In this document: positions 9,101 to 12,911 of the stretch, piece after piece
Position numbering within the stretch: position 1 is the first letter of the stretch
How the letters are laid out: every line of letters starts with the position of its first letter
Source: Ectocarpus siliculosus
Taxonomy: Eukaryota; Sar; Phaeophyceae; Ectocarpales; Ectocarpaceae
Direction: 5' to 3'
Length of the DNA stretch: 12,911 nt
NCBI GenBank assembly: GCA_000310025.1
Contig: FN647768.1
Location: 347,421-360,331 of the forward strand
Notes under the pieces: generated by a model
What the model saw: only the letters and a program-made list of their open reading frames with translations
Told to the model about the DNA's origin: nothing
Databases searched by the model: none
Translations under genes and position numbers: made by a program

Positions 9101-9720
9101 GGCGGTAGCAGTGGCAGTGATGGCGGTAGCGATGATGGGGCTGGCACCAGCAGCGGTAGTGAAAGCGACATCTTCCAGAGCTTACTTCGGAGACGAGGGG
9201 GTGGTGCCGTCTACGATGCTGCGAGTGCCAGCGGCAGCAGTTCGACGGATGATTGGTGAGTTCGATCGGAAAAACGCGAACATTCAGGTTGGAGACCTGT
9301 TTCAGGTTACTGCCAATACGTGGCCCGATTTAGTCTACAAGGTCACCCATCGTCGTCGGGCTTCGAGTGCGTTTGGGTGGAACTGCGGTTGAGAGTCAGG
9401 GGTATTTTTTTGTGGCTTCTTGAGGAGTGTGCCAATGGCCTTGTTGGGGGGGGTGTCAACGGCCGCATCCTCCCAGGCCATTATTTTCGATTTGCAAGAC
9501 AGGAAGTCACACTGAAAGTTGTTGTTCTCTTTTCCGCCACCGATGAAACACACGATAACACTCATTGAACACCAACAACAGGCTCGCTAGGCGGCGGGAA
9601 AATAGGCGGCGGATAGCGCGGCGACGAGGTGAAGTTTCTTCAACAGACGACTCGAACGAAGAGGACGATTCGGATGAGGAAGAGGAGGACGATGACGACG
9701 AAGAGGAGAAAGAGAACTGA
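500..9720 (+). CDS. DCAF1: DCAF1 (VprBP) homologue, C-terminal part, 10 exons, 5' partial
   Basis: Proposed join: 500-640, 1635-1761, 2633-2773, 4000-4143, 4791-4981, 5782-5911, 6714-6815, 8019-8117, 9017-9255, 9582-9720. It gives 483 residues after one leading split base. Every intron is GT-AG and every join keeps phase. Seen: propeller segments (residues 1 to about 325) with FNATDDLVVTDGALWDPR and FHPNGNEVVVDEGVWDLRT, whose human counterparts are FNPTDDLVLNDGVLWDVR and FHPNGLEVIINTEIWDLRT; then NTVDTVCSLYE, IGRKRPDEADSDL and an acidic tail (326-483). The WDxR motifs are residues 179-182 and 216-219. Known of the family: DCAF1 binds DDB1 through WDxR motifs and presents substrates to CUL4-RING ligase, mainly in the nucleus. 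Inferred: this is a functional orthologue, since no frame break is seen. The start codon and N-terminal half are outside the window. The exact splice sites of exons 1-2 and 5-6 are the least certain; no promoter or poly(A) signal was recognised. Confidence 0.9.
641..1634 (+). other. Intron 1
   Basis: A 994-nt intron. It holds an AT run (711-722), an A-rich stretch passing into CA repeats (747-783), a CT dinucleotide repeat (1535-1549) and a C-rich block (about 1588-1620) forming the pyrimidine tract of the exon 2 acceptor. Reading frames inside match nothing recognisable. Confidence 0.7.
1635..1761 (+). CDS. DCAF1: DCAF1 exon 2 (WD40 blade)
   Basis: Acceptor CCCACCTGCAG ends at 1634 after a long pyrimidine-rich stretch; donor CAG|GTGCGT starts at 1762. 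One base completes the codon split by intron 1, then 42 codons end in phase 0. SPLLLTSVGSGSDSEALLWKA corresponds to human [20 protein letters not shown], a blade ending in the usual LW pair. It ends in NPEDADQQ, which runs directly into EEQPLFRW of exon 3. Confidence 0.85.
1762..2632 (+). other. Intron 2
   Basis: An 871-nt intron. Three overlapping open frames (for example 2003-2365) have no recognisable domain and no matching splice phase. Around 2390-2510 there is an imperfect self-similar block (repeated AGAGAACA and CTCTTCAACCGTA / CTCCTGAACCGTA segments). Nothing else is supported. Confidence 0.65.
2633..2773 (+). CDS. DCAF1: DCAF1 exon 3 (WD40 blade)
   Basis: Acceptor CACCATTTTCAG ends at 2632 and donor CAG|GTGAAG starts at 2774. 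It is 47 codons, phase 0 at both ends. EEQPLFRWQGLRAARFDHGG resembles Arabidopsis DCAF1 around HSFDGCKAARFSNSG (recalled, not searched), followed by AAAVVYPQI, the expected beta strand. The next residues, GGLGEDQRYNQTWGAQ, form a loop before the VLDVETG strand of exon 4. Confidence 0.85.
2774..3999 (+). other. Intron 3
   Basis: A 1226-nt intron, the longest here. It contains a GGGTT tandem run (2987-3003), an A/C/G-rich low-complexity half with many ACGATA- and AACAAT-like words (about 3700-3999), a GATAAC hexamer repeat (3968-3989) and a duplicated segment ending in a copied splice acceptor. The frame 3396-3713 is open but unrecognised and lacks a phase-matching exon structure. Confidence 0.65.
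2987..3003 (+). repeat. GGGTT tandem run
   Basis: GGGTTGGGTTGGGTTGG in intron 3. Three G3 runs plus a terminal GG could at best form an imperfect G-quadruplex. It is too short to call telomeric. Confidence 0.7.
3868..4006 (+). repeat. Imperfect tandem duplication spanning the exon 4 acceptor
   Basis: GGTGACGATGTT is at 3868-3879 and 3935-3946, similar AGAGAC-AAACA words follow each, and both units end in the identical AAACAGGTCCTGG (3924-3936 and 3994-4006). The second copy is the true acceptor plus the first codons of exon 4. The GATAAC repeat (3968-3989) lies in the second unit. Confidence 0.75.
4000..4143 (+). CDS. DCAF1: DCAF1 exon 4, carries first WDxR motif
   Basis: Acceptor ATGAAACAG ends at 3999 and donor GTGAGT starts at 4144. 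It is 48 codons, phase 0 at both ends. VLDVETGSVLA matches IYDIQTGNKLL of human DCAF1; GFNATDDLVVTDGALWDPRRG matches the family segment TFNPTDDLVLNDGVLWDVR. The WDPR tetrapeptide (4126-4137) is the first DDB1-docking WDxR motif. The acceptor with its first exon bases is duplicated 70 nt upstream. Confidence 0.93.
4144..4790 (+). other. Intron 4
   Basis: A 647-nt intron. It contains a short CA-rich repeat (ACACACATACACACACA, 4701-4717) and a pyrimidine-rich 3' end. No coding or RNA feature was recognised. Confidence 0.7.
4791..4981 (+). CDS. DCAF1: DCAF1 exon 5, carries second WDxR motif
   Basis: Acceptor CCCACCGACACCAG ends at 4790; donor CAA|GTACGT starts at 4982. It begins LRVYQFDKLGG, equivalent to plant LPVHRFDQF, so this acceptor is preferred to the one at 4805, which would delete LRVYQ. 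FHPNGNEVVVDEGVWDLRTHR is the strongest match of the window; WDLR is at 4884-4895. It ends GGDVLYTY plus two bases of a lysine codon. An alternative donor at 4986 (GTACCT, phase 0) is weaker at +5. Confidence 0.92.
5003..5202 (+). repeat. Duplicated block of about 67 nt in intron 5
   Basis: 5003-5069 and 5137-5202 share TTTT-AGAAAATAT, CATAGAAA / CACAGAAA, and an identical 26-nt core (5037-5062 and 5169-5194) that includes CCCGTTCGAGAGAAAACC, then AAGGGG / AAAGGGGG. The offset is 132-134 nt. Confidence 0.9.
5639..5720 (+). repeat. Dispersed repeat, copy B
   Basis: The same blocks as copy A at 388-474, again ending in ATGAGTACAC and a C run, and again in the 3' part of an intron (about 60 nt before the exon 6 acceptor). 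A partial tail copy lies at 5598-5629 (GCACGACCATGAGTAC plus C run), and a further piece ACCCCCTTCATCCATGCC at about 5741-5758 echoes that tail. Confidence 0.85.
5782..5911 (+). CDS. DCAF1: DCAF1 exon 6 (WD40 blade)
   Basis: Acceptor CTCCACGCACCAG ends at 5781; donor CAG|GTCAGC starts at 5912. One base completes the lysine codon from exon 5, then 43 codons follow. PAGDFFDLPQKRAAQDTCFG takes the place of the human loop before SSFRTFNATDY, and VLDSSTYDQIHSH aligns with that strand. With this acceptor the distance from the conserved tyrosine of exon 5 to TYDQI is almost the same as in human. A shorter phase-0 alternative starts at 5819 and pairs with the donor at 4986. Confidence 0.82.
6121..6154 (+). 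repeat. GGC triplet microsatellite
   Basis: Eleven uninterrupted GGC units (34 nt) in intron 6. Not translated in the DCAF1 model. Confidence 0.97.
6469..6532 (+). repeat. Imperfect CAG/GCA-rich triplet tract
   Basis: CAGCATCAGCAGCAGCAG-type units interrupted by AAG, CCG and TAG triplets. In intron 6, about 320 nt after the GGC repeat. Confidence 0.9.
6714..6815 (+). CDS. DCAF1: DCAF1 exon 7 (last WD40 strands)
   Basis: The acceptor ends at 6713 after a strong pyrimidine tract (CTCCTCGTCCTGCCCAG); donor GAG|GTAAAA starts at 6816. It is 34 codons, phase 0 at both ends. LSTDDGGGDGSCISVVE parallels human DLCTDTKDCYLAVIE, and NTVDTVCSLYE parallels NMDTVCRLYEV, the final propeller strand before the acidic tail. 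Confidence 0.92.
6816..8018 (+). other. Intron 7
   Basis: A 1203-nt intron. Several medium open frames on both strands (for example 7513-7965) have no recognised domain. LYE of exon 7 joins IGRKRP of exon 8 exactly as in plant DCAF1, so no exon is missing here. Nothing else is recognised. Confidence 0.7.
8019..8117 (+). CDS. DCAF1: DCAF1 exon 8 (start of acidic tail)
   Basis: Acceptor TTTTTAATTAG ends at 8018; donor GTAAGC starts at 8118. It is 33 codons, phase 0 at both ends. IGRKRPDEADSDLDDAMSED continues the LYE of exon 7 just as plant DCAF1 reads YEIGRRRP (recalled) before its acidic tail. SDEEWEDADHSDG follows. The richness in D/E/S with one tryptophan is typical of the disordered tail. 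Confidence 0.92.
8118..9016 (+). other. Intron 8
   Basis: An 899-nt intron. It holds a 10-nt tandem duplication (CTCCGATGGA at 8260-8269 and 8270-8279) and a G-rich stretch with repeated GGTTGGATG-like words (about 8500-8770). No gene recognised. Confidence 0.65.
9017..9255 (+). CDS. DCAF1: DCAF1 exon 9 (Gly/Ser/Asp-rich tail)
   Basis: Acceptor GGGCCGCAG ends at 9016; donor GTGAGT starts at 9256. It has 79 codons plus two bases (TG). GDDLLEDGRSRW is followed by a low-complexity run of Gly, Ser and Asp (GGSSGSDGGSDDGAGTSSGS) and SDIFQSLLRRRGGG. Without splicing the frame would stop at 9257-9259, inside the donor. The Gly/Ser content differs from the mostly Glu/Asp human tail, so it looks like lineage-specific expansion, but the composition and phase fit. 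Confidence 0.8.
9256..9581 (+). other. Intron 9
   Basis: A 326-nt intron, the shortest in the gene, with donor GTGAGT. No notable content. Confidence 0.75.
9582..9720 (+). CDS. DCAF1: DCAF1 last exon (Arg cluster, acidic C-terminus, stop)
   Basis: Acceptor ACCAACAACAG ends at 9581. The first base completes a tryptophan codon, then 45 codons and TGA (9718-9720) follow. It encodes LARRRENRRRIARRRGE, with nine arginines in 13 residues, then SSTDDSNEEDDSDEEEEDDD and a short acidic end, EEEKEN. Only the phase set by exon 9 gives this acidic reading; another frame hits a stop within three codons. An acidic end suits DCAF1; the arginine cluster is unusual and could be a nuclear localisation signal. 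Confidence 0.87.
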
Positions 9721-11058
9721 CGAGACTGACGTTTTTGACGGTATGGAATTGGTGTGATTCGGAAGATACCACCCCCTCCTCCCGAGCCCCGGAACGAAGT
9801 CGGCGGGTCGTCTGGTGCTCCAGGGGAAAGGGACAAAGCCAAACGATACGGAGATCGACAGCATGTCTTGGTAAATCGTTTCTAGCCGGTGTCACCACCC
9901 CCCTGCTAACCGACAGGAACGGAGTGAGTGGTCCGTAGTTGTATACAATTTGAGACGAAAGCACGTGGGGACCGTACATGGAGGACGGGTGCGCAAGAAC
10001 GCAAGGCCGATATGAGGGTCGCGTTGGCATGACTTCGTGTGGTAGACGACCCACCATGCGGCCAGCGTCGTGTGACAACCACAGATAGGTTTGCATCCCA
10101 GTCCGGTCAGGAGGCGGTTCTCCATCCTGCGGGGCCACGCGTTGTTCCAAGGTTTCTTCCTCGAGCCGTTGTTGGCGTCTTGTTCGGTGATCCGTGTGTG
10201 TGATTCTCCACCCAAGCTGCTGTTTGGCCTGGTCGCCATCTCTTGAAAGTGAGAGAGGCCAAGACATCCCCAACGCCATGGTGTCTTCTGAGTGCCTTAG
10301 GTCTGTGGTCCCGCACGACTTCCCTTCCGTCGATCCCCCATGCCATCCGCCCGGTTGTCTCTCACTCTGTTCCGGAGATGCGACCGCTCTAAACGGCGGT
10401 GCTTGGATGACAGGTTGCAGCGTGCGCGATCGCCATATATAATCCAAAGTTTCGTTTCGTCTCCCCGCGGGTTTGTCTGCATGTATGTATGTTCGAAGAA
10501 CAAACTTGTGTCATAGTGCAGTGTGCGATCGAGACGCGGTCCTTTGTTCTCCACCTCGAGCGGGCGGCCGTTGCCTGACTGTCTACCGTTCGAAGATACC
10601 GAGAACGCGTCGGTGTTTGGCTACTTGCGAGGATTCTGTTGACCGTGGATATATATCGTCATTCTTGTTTCGGGGTCCCTCCATGGACAACGTTCGTTGA
10701 GGAGTCCCAAGGAAGGTCGTGGCAGGGGTAGATAGATAGGTCGGAAAGGCAGGTCCTCTTCCGTGAGACATACGGAAAGGTAGCCCAGCAACCAAAGAGT
10801 CGGCCTAAGGCGGCCCCCCAAAGACGGCACACTTGTCCATGCCAAAATTGGCGTGTCGAAGAGTCAGGGTTACATGTCGATCAGTGGTCTCTCCCAAGTC
10901 GCAGCCAACTCCTTTTTTCAGCCATCCCCGCTTTAGGGACGCGCGCGTGTATAGTTGTCCCGAAAGCTATAAATTGCAGCGAACTGGTCAATTGACTGAC
11001 CGACATGGTTACCGAAGATGAGCCGCTGAAGCGATGTTGACCACAGGACTTGGGTCAC
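9721..11058 (+). other. DCAF1 3' UTR / intergenic region, no gene recognised
   Basis: Follows the DCAF1 stop. I see no canonical AATAAA on the + strand, so the transcript end cannot be placed. A 287-codon minus-strand frame (9587-10447) lacks an ATG at its start, overlaps the last DCAF1 exon in antisense and shows no known domain. A TATATAA-like word lies at about 10435-10441. Nothing else is supported. Confidence 0.5.
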
Positions 11059-11251
11059 CTGGCAGGTTGAAGATCTTTCCGAAAGTGAGGCTCTTCATCT
11101 CGCCGGGCCATACATATATATGCGTCGTCCAAAAGGCGAGAAGGGTTCCACGCTCAATACGTACGAACTGATACACCGGGGCGTCGAACCCACCAACTCC
11201 TACGTCACCTCGTGCACCGTAAAGGCAGGCACCCATGTTGCCATGGGGCTT
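11059..11251 (-). CDS. Possible exon of an unidentified minus-strand gene (exon B)
   Basis: A minus-strand frame contains GGFDAPVYQFVRIERGTLLA and FWTTHIYVWPGEMKSLTFGK, ending at a donor-like CCAG|GTGACC after 11059. A phase-0 start at 11251 (after GGGAACAG) would fit exon A, but it has no pyrimidine tract and the intron would be only 94 nt. Not recognised; it may instead be a decayed fragment or chance. Confidence 0.22.
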
Positions 11252-11278
11252 CTGTTCCCCGCCCCCTGCGCCTCGGTG

Positions 11279-11302
11279 ACAGCATCATCGACAGCATCAT
11301 CG
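11279..11302 (+). repeat. 12-nt tandem duplication
   Basis: GACAGCATCATC occurs twice in a row (11279-11302), between minus-strand candidate exons A and B. Confidence 0.85.
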
Positions 11303-11345
11303 CTCTGCATACATCTAACAGAGACTGACTGGTACGCGTTTTCAC

Positions 11346-11496
11346 CTGTCCGCCGTCAAGTAGTGCAAAGTGAACGTGCTTCGGCATGCCAGACAGAGGA
11401 GGTGCAACGATGCCAGCTGAAATCGTCCTGGTGTACAATTTCTTCCCGTCGCACGCCTGGTTGAGGGCAATGATCACAGCGACCACACAGGCTCTC
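11346..11496 (-). CDS. Possible exon of an unidentified minus-strand gene (exon A)
   Basis: On the minus strand a good acceptor (CCGTCTCGTTGCTTGCAG) precedes 11496 and a donor CAG|GTGAAA follows 11346. One frame is open throughout: RACVVAVIIALNQACDGKK, then LYTRTISAGIVAPPLSGMPK and HVHFALLDGGQ. A second frame reads CGRCDHCPQPG but stops just before the donor. The split codon fits exon C. Family unknown; codon choice looks protein-like, but there is no homology evidence. Confidence 0.3.
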
Positions 11497-11671
11497 CTGC
11501 AAGCAACGAGACGGCGACATGCAACGTGAGCCGACAGCAGATGTCGATATTTGTGAGTAGCCCGCCAAGCCCGCTGTCATTGTAGCTCCGCGGGTTCATG
11601 AAGCAACAGTTTGCGGCTTATCCTTGAAACGGGTTTCGCTTTTGCGGGGAACTTGTTCGAGGTGCACTTAC

Positions 11672-11759
11672 TTGTAGTCTAGTGCCTTGGAGCGCCTCCT
11701 AACTGTACCCCTTGACCCAGCAGCTGAGCTTTCAGGTATAGTAAGTACACTACGCTGCA
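11672..11759 (-). CDS. Possible exon of an unidentified minus-strand gene (exon C)
   Basis: On the minus strand an acceptor-like TTGCAG precedes 11759, and a consensus donor GTAAGT (11671-11666) follows 11672. The open frame contains TIPESSAAGSRGTVRRRSKA and leaves two bases (AA), which the first base of the next candidate exon (11496) completes as a lysine codon. No family recognised. Short, so chance is possible. Confidence 0.25.
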
Positions 11760-12023
11760 CTGCAACTTTTACACTGACTTGAAAAACATGTTGATGTTCG
11801 CAGCACATACTATGCACGTCCTCGCCTGGTCGGGCCTCCTGCTCCGCCTGATGTGCCCCTGTACTACTCATCGGTCACAACTATGCTCCTCACTTAAGTT
11901 CTCTTCTCTGCTCTCTCTACTTGCCCCCCCCTCTTTCATTTTCGCCCTCCCTTGCTATCTATCTGTGGTCCTCTGAGACGACAAGGTGCGGCGGAATTGC
12001 TTTTGGTCACATTCCGATTCGGG
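11760..12023 (+). other. Region with pyrimidine-rich tract, no gene recognised
   Basis: Contains a strongly CT-biased stretch (about 11880-11975) with an 8-C run. No coding or RNA feature recognised. Confidence 0.5.
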
Positions 12024-12633
12024 TAAATGTGAGTCTCTGGCGTAGCTGTACGTACGTCCTACTCGAGGTCCCTTGTCCAACTGTTCCTCCGCTGGTCACA
12101 CAGTCAAGGGAAGGTTAAAAAACCCTTCCGTCGGTTTGAGATAGGTCACCCTTATCCTGAGCGACCGTGGGGAGCCGCTAGTGCACAGACTTGCGGGACA
12201 GGAGTAGTTCTCTAGGAAGAGCCAACGGTGGTCTCTCGGAAGAGAGCGAAAGGAGAAAAGTGACAGAGGAGGGGCGAAGAGGGGTGGGTGTGCAGTGTGC
12301 ACAGCACACCAGCCCTGATGACGCAGAACCGACCTGACTATAGGCGGTGGCACAGACACAGTCTTGTCCTGGCGTGCTGACGTGGTACAGCACTGACACG
12401 CTACCGGGGAATCTCCCCGGGCGTGAGACGACAAACAATCATCTGGGCGGTTGAGTAGATATTTATGTGGTACGCGGGCATGTGCATGCTACTGAACAGT
12501 GCAAGTACAGGCAGTGACATACGGGTGCGCGCGGACTGCGCGGAAAGATCCGTAGCGCAAGCGGAGGAACAGTTGGACAGGGGACCTCGAGTAGGACGTA
12601 CGTACGTACATCTACACCAGAGGCTCACATAAA
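12024..12633. mobile_element. Inverted-repeat element (MITE-like or hairpin), about 610 bp
   Basis: The left arm 12024-12093 and the reverse complement of the right arm 12560-12633 share AAATGTGAG / TTATGTGAG, CTCTGG, GTACGTACGTCCTACTCGAG and TGTCCAACTGTTCCTCCGCT, with a few mismatches and one 4-nt (ACGT) indel. The 466-nt centre is unrelated to the arms and has no recognisable transposase. No convincing target-site duplication is visible, so non-autonomous transposon is an inference. Confidence 0.75.
12404..12420. other. Short perfect hairpin inside the inverted-repeat element
   Basis: CCGGGGA-ATC-TCCCCGG: 7-bp stem and 3-nt loop, in the centre of the element. Function unknown. Confidence 0.6.
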
Positions 12634-12911
12634 CCACATCAACAACAGCTGGTGGACGATGGGACTGCTGTGACTCCTACCAAAGTATAGCCCCCCCCCG
12701 CGCGCGTTCTTTCGCTCTCTCTCTCGGGTCTGTCTCTACACGAGCAATAGAAGAGAAGCAACAACTGGAGAAGAGAAACACAGGTACGTCGTACCGGTGA
12801 CTGTTCGAGAATGTGTGCGTATTCTTATCGCAAGAAGAGATCTTGGCACATACCACGGACACGCAAGAGTGTCCTAGGACGTTGAAGTCAACCTCGGAAC
12901 TGACAGGGCAC
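12634..12911 (+). other. Right end of window, no gene recognised
   Basis: Contains a C run and a CT-rich stretch (12690-12737). An AACACAG|GTACGTCG word at 12776-12790 looks like a splice donor on the + strand, so a 5' leader exon of a downstream gene is possible, but nothing confirms it. Confidence 0.3.

Noticed and set aside
12178-12438. Minus-strand frames inside the inverted-repeat element
   Set aside because: Composition is CT-driven and no transposase or other motif is seen.
1-12911. CRISPR array, prokaryotic operon or defence system
   Set aside because: No regularly spaced repeats or ribosome-binding sites, and the clear gene is intron-rich and eukaryotic.

Overview
This is eukaryotic nuclear DNA, not bacterial. 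Nearly all coding signal is on the + strand as short exons (about 100-240 nt). They are separated by nine GT-AG introns averaging about 0.86 kb, full of microsatellites, homopolymer runs and local duplications. Intron density, moderate GC and a protein about as close to plant as to animal relatives suggest a stramenopile such as a brown alga; this is a guess from style, not a proven assignment.

Main content: positions 500-9720 (+) encode the C-terminal part (483 residues in ten exons) of DCAF1/VprBP, the WD40 substrate receptor of the CUL4-DDB1 ubiquitin ligase. All exon joins keep phase, and the spliced protein follows human and Arabidopsis DCAF1 (recalled, not aligned) from within the WD40 propeller to the acidic tail. 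Two WDxR motifs, the DDB1-docking signature of this family, lie at the end of exon 4 and in exon 5. Exons 8-10 encode a long Asp/Glu/Ser/Gly tail ending at the TGA at 9718-9720. The N-terminal half (Armadillo-like and LisH parts in known DCAF1s) lies upstream of the window; positions 1-499 look like intron.

The introns hold the unusual DNA. There is a dispersed repeat shared by the upstream intron and intron 5, a duplication in intron 3 that copies the splice acceptor with the first bases of exon 4, a duplicated block in intron 5, and triplet repeats in intron 6. Intron 5 is also open in the frame of exon 6 for most of its length.

Downstream of DCAF1 (9721-12911) I recognise no known gene. 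There may be exons of an unidentified minus-strand gene at about 11059-11759, convergent with DCAF1 and weakly supported. A clear inverted-repeat element with arms of about 70 bp spans 12024-12633. I see no tRNA, rRNA, CRISPR array or prokaryotic operon, and no evidence for a new multi-gene system. The most reviewable novelties are an arginine cluster in the DCAF1 tail, the inverted-repeat element and the repeats at splice sites.
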